Assembly (NCBI RefSeq): GCF_001704635.1
Contig: NZ_MAXF01000147.1
Coordinates: 1 to 36,833, forward strand
Direction of reading: 5' to 3'
Length of the DNA stretch: 36,833 nt
From: Streptomyces sparsogenes
GTDB lineage: Bacteria; Actinomycetota; Actinomycetes; Streptomycetales; Streptomycetaceae
Part shown: one piece after another, positions 1 through 8,017 of the stretch
Layout of the letters: every line of letters begins with the position of its first letter
Numbering within the stretch: the stretch's first letter is position 1
Position numbers and translations under genes: made by a program
The notes under the pieces: model-generated
The model's database searches: none
What the model was told of the DNA's origin: nothing
What the model saw: only the letters and a program-made list of their open reading frames with translations

Positions 1-17
1 ATCGGGGCGTCCTCGCG

Positions 18-1028
18 TCACCGGGCGGGGGCCGAGGACATCTCGGCCGCCTGCCGCAGGGCCTCGATCATGCTACCGGGGTCCGCCTTTCCGGTACCGG
101 CGATGTCGAAAGCGGTGCCGTGGTCCACGGAGGTCCGGATGACGGGCAGTCCGACGGTCAGATTGACCCCGGCCTCCAGGCCGAGCACCTTGACCGGGCC
201 GTGCCCCTGGTCGTGGTACATGGCCACGATCAGGTCGTAGTCGCCGCGGCCGGCCAGGAAGAAGGCGGTGTCGGCGGGGAGCGGGCCGCGGGCGTCGATG
301 CCCTCGGCGCGCAGCACCTCCAGCGCGGGGACGATCTTCTCCTCCTCCTCGCCGTAGCCGAACAGGCCGTTCTCCCCGGCGTGCGGGTTGATGCCGCACA
401 CCCCGATCACCGGCCGCGGGGTGCCGGCGCGGACCATCGCCTCGTGGCCGCGGCGCACGGTGCGCTCGACCAGACCTGGCTCGATCCGGTTCACCGCGTC
501 GATCAGGCCGATGTGGGTGGTGACGTGGATGACCTTGACCGTCGGGGTGGCCAGCATCATCGACACCTCGTCGACGCCGGTGAGGTGGGCGAGGAGTTCG
601 GTGTGCCCGGGGAAGAGGTGGCCGCCCGCGTGCAGGGCCTCCTTGTTCAGGGGGGCGGTGCAGATGCCCTGCACCGCGCCGCTCATGGCCAGTTCGGCGG
701 CCACCCGCACGTACTGGTACGCGGCGTCGCCGGCCACCGCGGACAGTTGGCCCCAGGGCAGGTCGGCGGGGAGCAGGCCCAGGTCGATCACATTGATCCG
801 GCCCGGGGTGAACTCTGCCTGCTCCGGCCCGGAGACGGGCACGATCTCGCAGGCGAGGTTCCCCAGCCGGGCGGCCTGGCGCAGCCGCTCCGCGTCCCCG
901 ATGACCACCGGGCGGCAGCGGCGCAGCGTGTCCTGGCCGAGCAGCGCGGGGACGATCACCTCCGGCCCGATGCCGGCGCCGTCGCCCATGGTGACGGCGA
1001 TGAGGGGGAGGGTGGGCGGTGCGTTCAT
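18..1028 (-). CDS. pdxA2: PdxA-family 4-phospho-tetronate (4-hydroxythreonine-4-phosphate-like) dehydrogenase
   Basis: This 336-aa protein belongs to the PdxA family of NAD-dependent, metal-dependent dehydrogenases. MGDGAGIGPEV lies at residues 14-24. The three metal-binding histidines are recognisable at H172 (TTHIGL), H216 (NPHAGE) and H272 (YHDQGHGP), with the spacing known for E. coli PdxA. GHTELL at 141-146 is also typical. Canonical PdxA serves vitamin B6 synthesis. Here the ATG overlaps the stop of a four-carbon acid sugar kinase by 4 bases (ATGA). That pairing is known for PdxA2 enzymes, which oxidatively decarboxylate 4-phospho-D-threonate or -erythronate to dihydroxyacetone phosphate. 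I therefore infer a catabolic role. Substrate stereochemistry cannot be read from the sequence. Confidence 0.88.
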   Translation of the reverse strand: MNAPPTLPLIAVTMGDGAGIGPEVIVPALLGQDTLRRCRPVVIGDAERLRQAARLGNLACEIVPVSGPEQAEFTPGRINVIDLGLLPADLPWGQLSAVAGDAAYQYVRVAAELAMSGAVQGICTAPLNKEALHAGGHLFPGHTELLAHLTGVDEVSMMLATPTVKVIHVTTHIGLIDAVNRIEPGLVERTVRRGHEAMVRAGTPRPVIGVCGINPHAGENGLFGYGEEEEKIVPALEVLRAEGIDARGPLPADTAFFLAGRGDYDLIVAMYHDQGHGPVKVLGLEAGVNLTVGLPVIRTSVDHGTAFDIAGTGKADPGSMIEALRQAAEMSSAPAR

Positions 1029-2473
1029 GGACGGACCTTCCGTTGGGTCGGGTGGGGGCGCAGTGCCTGGACGATCTGCCGCAGTGAGTCGGCGTCGCCG
1101 AAGCTGCCCGGGCGGGTGACGACGGATCGCCCGTCGGGGGTACGGAGGTGGACGGCGCCGTGGTGTACCTGGCCGACGGGGTGGAGTTCGGTGACGCCGA
1201 GCGCGTCCAGCACCCTGCGGGCGGTCTCCCCACCGGTCAGGACCAGATCGACGGCCCCGTCGCGGCGGGCGACGGCGGCGGCGACGGCGCGGGCGAGCCC
1301 GCGCACCAGCCGCCTGGGCGTCACACCGTCCGGGGGCGGGCCGGCGGTGGCCGGCTCGGGGGCGACGACGGTCACCCCGTCGCCCAGCGGCGGCAGCGGC
1401 CGCGCGGCGGGTGCGGAGGGGTCGTCCGCGCACAGCTCCCGGACCGGCAGCCGCACCACGGTGGCGCCATCGGCGGCCAGTCGCCGGATCTGCTCGGCCG
1501 CCGAGGGTTCGGCCGTGCCGACCACGACCAGCAGCGGCCGGGGGCCGGCCGCCGCCGGGGCGGGGGACGGGGGCCCGGCGTCCGCTGGCCCCTGTCCGGG
1601 CGATCTTCCCGGGCCCGCGACGCCGGCCACGGCACCTCGCCGCGTTGTCCGCGTTGCCTGCGCTGTCTGTGCTGGCCGCGTTGTCTGCGTTGTCTGGGTT
1701 GTTGGCGTCTTCCCCCACACCGCGTCGGCCGCTGATGTCTCCTCCTCGGAGGCCGCCCGGGCAGGGCCCGGCGGCTCGCCGGCCGCCAGATGGCGGCCGA
1801 GCGCCGCGGCCAGGCCGCCGGAGCCGACCAGGCGGGTGGCGGGCCCGTCGGCCAGCGCCGCCTCGACGACCGCGTCCAGGTCCGCGTCGGTCTCCGCGTC
1901 GCAGACGGCCACGCGCCCCTCGGCCAGTGCGGCCCGCAGCGCGGACAGCAACGTGCGCCGGGAGGCCCGTACGGCAGTGAGCGGTATGAGGGCGGTGCGC
2001 GCCGGGCCGAGCGCGTCCGGCACCGAGCGGGGCGGGGGCTCCGGCTCGGCGCGCCAGGCGTCGGTGCGGTGGAGCGGGGTGGCGCCCAGGTGCACGACGC
2101 CGCCGCGCACCGAGCGGCCGGCGGCGGGCAGCGCGGGCGCCACGACCACGCCCGCTCCGCCGGCGGCGAGGGCGGCCACCTCGGCGGCGATATTGCCCCG
2201 CAGCAGCGAGTCGATCTTCTTCAGGACCAGGGTGTCGCCCGAGGGCGACAGGGCCAGCGCGGCACTGACCGCCCGCGCCGCCTCGGCGGCGGAGAGCTGG
2301 CGCGAGTCCAGGTCCAGCACGGTCGCCTCGCCCGGGTGGCGGGGGGCCGCCGCGGTCCCAACCAGCACCACACGACTGCGCGTTGTGCGCGATGCGAGCC
2401 CCGCGGCCGTCTCGGCCGCGCCGGACAGGTCGTCCGCGACGGCGAGCAGCCGCCGACTGGGCGTCGGTTCCAC
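1025..2473 (-). CDS. Four-carbon acid sugar kinase (DUF1537/OtnK-DtnK family)
   Basis: This 482-aa kinase is predicted to phosphorylate a four-carbon sugar acid (threonate or erythronate type) at O4, supplying the PdxA2 encoded just downstream. The N-terminal substrate domain carries ADDLSGAAET (13-22) and KKIDSLLRGN (85-94). The C-terminal nucleotide domain carries VVVGTAEPS (316-324), LTGGETARRVLDALG (412-426) and GSFGD (456-460). The GTG start at 2473 was chosen because GGAGGT precedes it by 4 bases, and the family N-terminus begins right after it; a longer reading frame upstream lacks family sequence. An unusual Thr/Gln/Ala/Pro-rich linker (about 235-312) separates the two domains. It is divergent from the ABC operon, so the two arms probably share control. 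Confidence 0.88.
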   Translation of the reverse strand: MEPTPSRRLLAVADDLSGAAETAAGLASRTTRSRVVLVGTAAAPRHPGEATVLDLDSRQLSAAEAARAVSAALALSPSGDTLVLKKIDSLLRGNIAAEVAALAAGGAGVVVAPALPAAGRSVRGGVVHLGATPLHRTDAWRAEPEPPPRSVPDALGPARTALIPLTAVRASRRTLLSALRAALAEGRVAVCDAETDADLDAVVEAALADGPATRLVGSGGLAAALGRHLAAGEPPGPARAASEEETSAADAVWGKTPTTQTTQTTRPAQTAQATRTTRRGAVAGVAGPGRSPGQGPADAGPPSPAPAAAGPRPLLVVVGTAEPSAAEQIRRLAADGATVVRLPVRELCADDPSAPAARPLPPLGDGVTVVAPEPATAGPPPDGVTPRRLVRGLARAVAAAVARRDGAVDLVLTGGETARRVLDALGVTELHPVGQVHHGAVHLRTPDGRSVVTRPGSFGDADSLRQIVQALRPHPTQRKVRP

Positions 2474-2562
2474 CGGTACCTCCTCGAACGACCTGGACCT
2501 GCGGGGAACGGCACGGAAGCGCGAGGCGGCCGACCGCATCGCCCCGGCGGTCCCGATGATGA

Positions 2563-2623
2563 CACACTCTGCGCGAAGTGTGCGAGAGGTATTGCGTGAA
2601 ACGCGCATCCATGTCACGGTGAC
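2563..2623. promoter_or_regulatory. Divergent control region with inverted repeats
   Basis: The 235-bp gap between the kinase and the binding-protein gene holds three symmetric elements. They are CACACT-N8-AGTGTG (2563-2582), GCGT-GAA-ACGC (2594-2604) and the perfect palindrome GTCAC-G-GTGAC (2613-2623). They sit where divergent promoters are expected, so one or more may be operators of a catabolic repressor. No regulator gene for this locus is present inside the window, and the assignment is inference. Confidence 0.4.
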
Positions 2624-2666
2624 CGCCGCGACACTGTGACCCGCCCGGAGGCGACCCGGGGCGGGT

Positions 2667-2685
2667 CGAGCGAGCCGGTCGCTCG
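2667..2685 (+). other. Leader hairpin before the ABC operon
   Basis: CGAGCGA and TCGCTCG form a perfect 7-bp stem around a GCCGG loop. The stem lies just upstream of the ribosome site of the binding-protein gene. It could affect message stability or be part of an operator. Function is unknown. Confidence 0.35.
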
Positions 2686-2708
2686 CCTGAAATGCCGAGA
2701 GGTCGACG

Positions 2709-4298
2709 ATGACCCGTAACCCATCCGGTTTCCCAACCGGCCTGACCGCCCCCAGTCGGCGGACCGTGCTGCGCCTGGGCGCGGGCGCCACCGCGGGCCT
2801 CGCGCTCGGCCCCCTGGCCGGCTGCGCGGGCCCCACCGGTGCCCCCGGCCCCGGCACCATCAGCCTGGGGCTGAACCGCTCCCTGGTCAGCCTCGACAAC
2901 AAGCTCAACCAGTTCGACGCGGCGGTCACGGTGCAGCGCGCCGTACGGCAGGCGCTCACCCGCATCGGGCGGGGCCTCACCACCGAGCTGGTGCTCGCCG
3001 ACCGCTTCGAGATGACCGAGCCCACCCGCTGGACGGTGCGGCTGCGGGACGGCGTGCGCTACTCCGACGGCACCCCCGTCACCGTCAAGGACGTGGCCAC
3101 CGCCCTGAAGATGTACGCGGGCGTCAACGGCTCCTTCCTGATCGGCCTCTTCCCCGAACTGCCCACCGTCGAGAAGGTCGACGAGCGCACCTTCCACCTG
3201 CGCACCGAACACCCGGTGCCGATCCTCGACCAGCTGATGGCCAACATCCTCATCAGCCCGGCCGCCAAGAACCGCCCCGAGGAGCTGACCGGCGGGGTGG
3301 GCTCGGGCCCGTACGTCGTCACCTCGGCGAACTCCGGCACCGGCGAGTACTCCCTGGCCGTCAACCCCGAGTACTGGGGGCGGCGCCCCGCCATCGAGAA
3401 GGTGCGGGTGCGCTTCGTCCCCGAGGAGTCCAGCCGCGTCGTCGCGGTGCGCAGCGGCGAGCTGGACGTGATCGACACCATCACCCCCGACTCCGCGGAG
3501 CAGCTGCGCGGGCTGCCCGGCGTGCGCCTGGAGCGCACCTCGGGCACCCGGGTCAACCAGCTGTTCTTCAACTTCCGCAAACCCCGCGGGCATCCCCTGG
3601 CCGACCCGCGGGTGCGCGAGGCGCTCAGCTACGCCATCGACGGCGAGGCCCTGGTGCGGGATGTGCTCACCGGCTCCGCCCAGCAGGCCGAGGGCGTGGT
3701 GCCGCTGGCCCTGCGGGGCGCGGTGCGCACCGGGTCCTATGTCTACGACCCCGGCAAGGCCCGCAAGAAGCTGGCCGCCCTGGGCGCCGGCGACCTGAAG
3801 GTGAGGATCATCTGGGAGTCGGGGGAGTTCCCCGCGGACACCTCGGTGATGGAGGCCGTCCTGGAGATGCTGCGCGCCGTCGGCGTCCGCGCCAGCCTGC
3901 AGCAGTTCCAGCCGGGCGGCGACATCCTCCAGTGGCGCCAGGGCCGCCGCGGCGACTGGGACGTCCTCGGCAACGGCTACTCGGTGCCCACCGGACACGC
4001 CAGCACCAGCCTCCAGGGCATGTACGGCGGAACACCGGAGAAGGAGAAGACCCGGGACACCTACCAGGGCTATGTCTTCCCCGAGATCGCGGCCCGCCTG
4101 GCCGACGCCTCCGCCGAGAGCGACGAGAAGACCCGGGACAAGAAGCTCGCCGCCGTCCAGAAGGCGATCTGGGACACCCGACCCTGCCTGTGGGCCTTCA
4201 TCCCCAACGTGGTGCTGGCCCGCCGCACCCGCGTGAAGGACGTGCGGCTCCTGCAGGTCAACTCCTACGACCTCGCCGCCGTGCGCCTGGAGGGCTGA
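2709..4298 (+). CDS. ABC transporter substrate-binding lipoprotein (SBP_bac_5, dipeptide/oligopeptide type)
   Basis: This 529-aa extracytoplasmic solute receptor captures substrate for the importer encoded next. The N-terminus has a twin-arginine-like SRRTVLRLG, a hydrophobic stretch and the lipobox LAGC. Export by Tat or Sec and lipid anchoring at the conserved Cys are therefore expected. The body matches family 5 binding proteins: TRWTVRLRDGVRYSDGTPVT near residues 101-120, followed by NPEYWG and family-typical FNFRKP and ALSYAID segments. Length is normal for the family. ATG 2709 is preceded by GAGAGG. This family binds peptides, nickel, and also glycosides or oligosaccharides in actinobacteria. 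With sugar-acid genes around it, a carbohydrate-derived ligand is more likely than a peptide, but this is inference. Confidence 0.9.
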   Translation: MTRNPSGFPTGLTAPSRRTVLRLGAGATAGLALGPLAGCAGPTGAPGPGTISLGLNRSLVSLDNKLNQFDAAVTVQRAVRQALTRIGRGLTTELVLADRFEMTEPTRWTVRLRDGVRYSDGTPVTVKDVATALKMYAGVNGSFLIGLFPELPTVEKVDERTFHLRTEHPVPILDQLMANILISPAAKNRPEELTGGVGSGPYVVTSANSGTGEYSLAVNPEYWGRRPAIEKVRVRFVPEESSRVVAVRSGELDVIDTITPDSAEQLRGLPGVRLERTSGTRVNQLFFNFRKPRGHPLADPRVREALSYAIDGEALVRDVLTGSAQQAEGVVPLALRGAVRTGSYVYDPGKARKKLAALGAGDLKVRIIWESGEFPADTSVMEAVLEMLRAVGVRASLQQFQPGGDILQWRQGRRGDWDVLGNGYSVPTGHASTSLQGMYGGTPEKEKTRDTYQGYVFPEIAARLADASAESDEKTRDKKLAAVQKAIWDTRPCLWAFIPNVVLARRTRVKDVRLLQVNSYDLAAVRLEG

Positions 4299-4301
4299 GC
4301 C

Positions 4302-5231
4302 GTGATCCGCTATCTGCTCCGCCGCCTCGGCCAGAGCGTCCTGACCGTCTTCCTGACCCTGTCCACCGTCTTCGTGCTGGTGCGCATGGCCCCCGGCGAC
4401 CCCGCCGCGGCCCTGGCCGGCCCCAACCCGACCAGCGAGGACCTGGCCCGCATCCGCGAACAGTTCGGCCTCGACGAGAGCCTGCTGACGCAGTACTGGG
4501 TCTTCCTGCGCGACCTGTTCACCGGCGACCTCGGCACCAGCTACTCCTTCCACGCCCCCGCCTTCGACGTGGTGCTCGACCGGGTGCCCTACACCATCAC
4601 CCTCTCCGCCGCCGCGATCGCCCTCACCGCGCTCGTCGCCGTACCGCTCGGCGTGTGGATGGCCCGCCGCGCCGACACCAAGCGCGAACTGGGCGCCAAC
4701 GTCCTCACCATCGCCGGACAGTCCATGCCGGACTTCTGGATCGGCGTCATGCTGCTGACCGTCTTCGCCGTGCTGGTGCCGGTGCTGCCCGCCTCCGGGT
4801 TCACCACCTGGGGCGGCCTGGTCCTGCCCACCGTCACCGTGGCCGTCCTCCAGATGGCGCTCATCTCCCGGCTGGTCCGCCGCGAGATGGTCGCGGCCCT
4901 GGCCTCCCCGTACATCACCGTCGCCCGCTCCCGCGGCGTCTCGGAACGCGCGCTGACCTGGCGCTACGCCCTGGGCAACTCCGCCATCCCGGTGCTGACC
5001 GCGCTCGGCACCCGGTTCGCGGCGATGCTCAACGGCGTGGTGGTGGTCGAGGTGGTCTTCGGCTGGCCCGGCGTCGGCTCCCTGGTCGTCCGCGCCCTGG
5101 AGACCCGGGACTACCCGCTCATCCAGGCCACCGTCCTGGTCACCGCCGCGCTGGCGGTCCTCGTCCAACTCCTCATCGACCTGGCCTACCCGCTGCTCGA
5201 CCCGCGGGTACGCCTGGGAAAGGCGGCCTGA
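4302..5231 (+). CDS. ABC transporter permease, DppB type
   Basis: This 309-aa integral membrane permease is one half of the translocation pore of the importer. It begins with the family N-terminal helix (MIRYLLRRLGQSVLTVFLTL). The large external region holds PGDPAAALAG and GLDESLLTQYW, followed by several hydrophobic helices. The cytoplasmic EAA loop that docks on the ATPases is visible as ARSRGVSERALTWRYALGN, and the protein ends in the family-typical DLAYPLLDPRVRLG. The GTG start lies 3 bases after the stop of the binding-protein gene, and the next permease starts 3 bases after its end. Expression within one operon is therefore near certain. Length matches DppB and OppB homologues. Confidence 0.93.
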   Translation: MIRYLLRRLGQSVLTVFLTLSTVFVLVRMAPGDPAAALAGPNPTSEDLARIREQFGLDESLLTQYWVFLRDLFTGDLGTSYSFHAPAFDVVLDRVPYTITLSAAAIALTALVAVPLGVWMARRADTKRELGANVLTIAGQSMPDFWIGVMLLTVFAVLVPVLPASGFTTWGGLVLPTVTVAVLQMALISRLVRREMVAALASPYITVARSRGVSERALTWRYALGNSAIPVLTALGTRFAAMLNGVVVVEVVFGWPGVGSLVVRALETRDYPLIQATVLVTAALAVLVQLLIDLAYPLLDPRVRLGKAA

Positions 5232-5234
5232 GCC

Positions 5235-6164
5235 ATGAAAGGCGCCCTCGAACCCCCGGCCCCGGCCGGGACGGCCCCCCGTCCCCGCCCGAGCGCGGTC
5301 ACCGCGAAGGACGTGGCCCGCGCCACCGCCACCCGGCGCCGCCGCAGCGCGAGCCTCAAACTGTGGGCCGGCGCCGTGTGCACCCTGCTGGTCGTGGTCC
5401 CCGTCGCCCTCGCCCAGGTGCTGCCGCTGCCCGGGGCGAACGACCAGGACCTCTCCAAGCGCCGGCTGCCGCCGCTCACCGACGGCCACCTCTTCGGCAC
5501 CGACCAGCTCGGCCGCGACCTGCTCTCCCGGGTGCTGCACGGCGGCCAGGTGTCGCTGTCCATCGGCGTGCTGGCGGTCGTCGTCTCCGGCCTCATCGGA
5601 ATCGTCGCCGGCGCCGCCGCCGGATACTTCGGCCGCTGGATCGACACCGTCGTCTCCCGGCTGCTCGAGGCCCAGATGTCGCTGCCGCTGCTGATGATGC
5701 TGCTGCTCGTCGTCGCCCTCTTCGGCCCCTCCGTCACCGTCATCACCTGCGTGATCGCGGTCGCCCAGTGGCCCGAGGTGGCCCGGCTCACCCGGTCGCT
5801 CGTCCTCGTCGAGCGGGAGAAGCCGTACGTCGCCGCCGTCCGGGTGCTCGGACTGCGCCAGGCCGCCATCCTGGCGCGCCACGTCATCCCCAACATCGTC
5901 CGCCAGGCCTCCCTGGTCGTCCTGCTGCTGCTCGCCCAGGCGGTGCTGCTGGAGAGCGCGCTCAGCTACCTCGGCGCCGGGCCCCAGCGGCCGTTCGCCA
6001 CCTGGGGGCGGATCATCTCCGACGGCCAGGACTACATCACCACCTCCTGGTGGCTGGTGACCCTCCCCGGCCTGGTCATCGTCCTCCTGGTGGTCGGGGT
6101 CAACCTGCTGGGCGACGGTCTGCGCGACCGTACCCGCCGACGCGTCACGGAGGCCTCCGCATGA
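5235..6164 (+). CDS. ABC transporter permease, DppC type
   Basis: This 309-aa second permease pairs with the DppB-type subunit. After a Pro/Ala-rich cytoplasmic N-terminus of about 45 residues comes a first helix, then the family signature HLFGTDQLGRDLLSRVLHG. The EAA docking loop is AAVRVLGLRQAAILARHVIPN. The C-terminus GDGLRDRTRRR is typical of DppC and OppC. The reading frame ends four bases into the ATPase gene that follows (ATGA overlap), indicating translational coupling. Nothing unusual was seen beyond the extended N-terminus. Confidence 0.93.
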   Translation: MKGALEPPAPAGTAPRPRPSAVTAKDVARATATRRRRSASLKLWAGAVCTLLVVVPVALAQVLPLPGANDQDLSKRRLPPLTDGHLFGTDQLGRDLLSRVLHGGQVSLSIGVLAVVVSGLIGIVAGAAAGYFGRWIDTVVSRLLEAQMSLPLLMMLLLVVALFGPSVTVITCVIAVAQWPEVARLTRSLVLVEREKPYVAAVRVLGLRQAAILARHVIPNIVRQASLVVLLLLAQAVLLESALSYLGAGPQRPFATWGRIISDGQDYITTSWWLVTLPGLVIVLLVVGVNLLGDGLRDRTRRRVTEASA

Positions 6165-7024
6165 GCCGGCCCAGCGAGACGGCCCCCCTGCTGGAGGTCG
6201 AGGACCTCCAGATCGAGCTGATCACCGAGCGCGGCGTGGTCCGCGCCGTCGACGGGGTCGGCTTCACCATCGCCCCCGGCGAGACGGTCACCCTCATCGG
6301 CGAGTCCGGCTCCGGCAAGTCCACCACCGCCATGGGCCTGCTGCGCCTGCTGCCCGAGGGGCTGGCCGTGCTGTCGGGCACCGCCCGGGTGCTCGGCCGC
6401 GACATCATCGCCGACCCCAAGGCGATACGGCGGATCCGCGGCCGCGGGGTCTCCCTCATCCCGCAGGACCCCATGACCGCGCTCAGCCCCGTGCACACCA
6501 TCGGCCACCAGCTCGGCGAGGCGCTGCGGCTGCGCCACCCCGGCCTGTCCAGGGCCGACGCGCGCGCCCGCGGCATCGAACTCCTCGGCCGGGTGCGGAT
6601 CCCACACCCCGAGACCCGCTGGAGCGCCTACCCCCACCAGTTCTCCGGCGGCATGCTGCAGCGCGTCCTCATCGCCATCGCCCTGGCCGCCGAGCCCGAG
6701 CTGCTCGTCGCCGACGAGCCCACCTCGGCCCTGGACGTCACCGTCCAGGCCGGCGTCCTCGACCTGCTGATGGAGCTGCAGGAGCGCACCGGCATCGGCA
6801 TCCTGATGATCACCCACGACCTGGGCGTGGCCCGGCTGGTGTCCGACCGCATCCACGTCATGCGCGGCGGCCGGTTCGTCGAGTCCGGCCCCGTCGAGCG
6901 GATCGTCGACCACCCCGCCGACCCCTACACCCGCGGCCTGCTCGCCGCCGTCCCCACCCTCGGCCCCTGGGACGAGACCACCCGCCCGGCGGCCCCCGCC
7001 ACCGCACACCGGGAGACGCTGTGA
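6161..7024 (+). CDS. ABC transporter ATP-binding protein, DppD type
   Basis: This 287-aa ATPase energises the importer. Visible motifs are Walker A GESGSGKST, the Q-loop within LIPQDPMTALSPV, the signature FSGGMLQRV, Walker B LLVADEPTSALD and the switch histidine in MITHDLG. The C-terminal ADPYTRGLLAAVPTLG is the oligopeptide-transporter extension found after the nucleotide-binding domain. ATG 6161 overlaps the previous stop, and its own stop overlaps the GTG of the second ATPase (GTGA). It is a little shorter than many DppD proteins because the C-terminal extension ends soon after PTLG. Confidence 0.93.
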   Translation: MSRPSETAPLLEVEDLQIELITERGVVRAVDGVGFTIAPGETVTLIGESGSGKSTTAMGLLRLLPEGLAVLSGTARVLGRDIIADPKAIRRIRGRGVSLIPQDPMTALSPVHTIGHQLGEALRLRHPGLSRADARARGIELLGRVRIPHPETRWSAYPHQFSGGMLQRVLIAIALAAEPELLVADEPTSALDVTVQAGVLDLLMELQERTGIGILMITHDLGVARLVSDRIHVMRGGRFVESGPVERIVDHPADPYTRGLLAAVPTLGPWDETTRPAAPATAHRETL

Positions 7025-7947
7025 CCACCCCTCTGCTGGCCGTCGAGGGCCTCGTCGTCGAATACCCCGTCCCGGGAGGTACGTTCCGTGCCGTGGACGG
7101 CGTCGGCTTCACCGTCGAACGCGGCGGGTCGCTGGCCATCGTCGGCGAGTCCGGCTGCGGCAAGTCCACCATCGCCCGCTCCCTCGTACGGCTGCTGCGC
7201 CCCACGGCGGGCCGCATCCTGCTCGACGGCACCGACATCGCCACCCTCCCGGAGCGGCGGCTGCGCCCGCTGCGCCGCCGGGTGCAGATGGTCTTCCAGG
7301 ACCCGTACGGCTCCCTGGACCCCCACCTGACCGCCGAGGAGACCGTGGCCGAGCCGCTGCGGCTGGCCGGCGTCACCTCCAAGGCCGAGCGGGCCCGCCG
7401 GGCCGCCGAGCTGATCGACCAGGTGGGCCTGCCCGCCAGCGCGCTCCACCGCCGCCCCGCCGAGTTCTCCGGCGGGCAGCGACAGCGCATCGGTATCGCC
7501 CGCGCCCTGGCCAGCGACCCCGAACTGCTGGTCTGCGACGAGGCCACCTCCGCGCTGGACGTCTCCGTCCAGGCACAGGTGCTCCAACTCCTGCGGGACC
7601 TGCGCACCGAGCGGCAACTCGCCTACATCGTCATCTCCCACAACCTCGGAGTGGTCCGCGAGATCAGCTCCGATGTCGTGGTGATGCGCGGCGGACGCGT
7701 CGTCGAGGCCGGCGCCACTCAGGCGGTCCTCGCCGCGCCCACCGAGCCGTACACCCGGGCGCTGCGCCGCGCCGCCCTCGACCCCACCACGATGCGGGGG
7801 CGCAAACCGCGCGCCGTGGTCTCCGCGATCGCCACCGCCTCGGCGGGGGCGGCGGAGGCGGCGGTGTCGCCCGAGGTGGCGGGGACGCCCGAACCGGCGG
7901 GATCGTCCGACCCGGCGGGGTCGCCGGAGCCGGCCACCCCGTCCTGA
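7021..7947 (+). CDS. ABC transporter ATP-binding protein, DppF type
   Basis: This 308-aa second ATPase forms the heterodimer with the DppD-type subunit. It has Walker A GESGCGKST, VFQDPYGSLDP at the Q-loop, the signature FSGGQRQRI, Walker B LLVCDEATSALD and VISHNLGVV with the switch histidine. TEPYTRALRRAAL marks the family C-terminal extension. The last 50 residues are an Ala/Pro/Ser-rich tail built from short repeats such as AGTPEPAGSSDPAGSPEPA. This tail is absent from typical DppF and is probably disordered. The gene ends the transporter block and is followed by a strong hairpin. Confidence 0.92.
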   Translation: MTTPLLAVEGLVVEYPVPGGTFRAVDGVGFTVERGGSLAIVGESGCGKSTIARSLVRLLRPTAGRILLDGTDIATLPERRLRPLRRRVQMVFQDPYGSLDPHLTAEETVAEPLRLAGVTSKAERARRAAELIDQVGLPASALHRRPAEFSGGQRQRIGIARALASDPELLVCDEATSALDVSVQAQVLQLLRDLRTERQLAYIVISHNLGVVREISSDVVVMRGGRVVEAGATQAVLAAPTEPYTRALRRAALDPTTMRGRKPRAVVSAIATASAGAAEAAVSPEVAGTPEPAGSSDPAGSPEPATPS

Positions 7948-7966
7948 CCCACCATCCCCATCCGCG

Positions 7967-7993
7967 GCCCCGGCGCGACAGGCGCGCCGGGGC
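7967..7993. terminator. Intercistronic GC hairpin
   Basis: An 11-bp perfect stem (GCCCCGGCGCG paired with CGCGCCGGGGC, loop ACAGG) lies between the last ABC gene and the aldo/keto reductase gene. There is no U-tract. It may be a partial terminator or an mRNA processing and stability element that sets different levels for transporter and enzymes. Confidence 0.5.
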
Positions 7994-8017
7994 GCCGGCC
8001 GAAGGAGCCACCCCCTG

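Noticed and set aside
18..1028. The vitamin B6 biosynthetic pdxA
   Set aside because: It is coupled to a four-carbon acid sugar kinase in a catabolic setting, and Streptomyces normally make B6 by the PdxS/PdxT route.
18..5882. A 1954-codon leftward open frame across the sugar-acid locus
   Set aside because: Only its last 336 codons (the PdxA2) are real. The rest is antisense shadow of the kinase and ABC genes, as is common in high-GC DNA.
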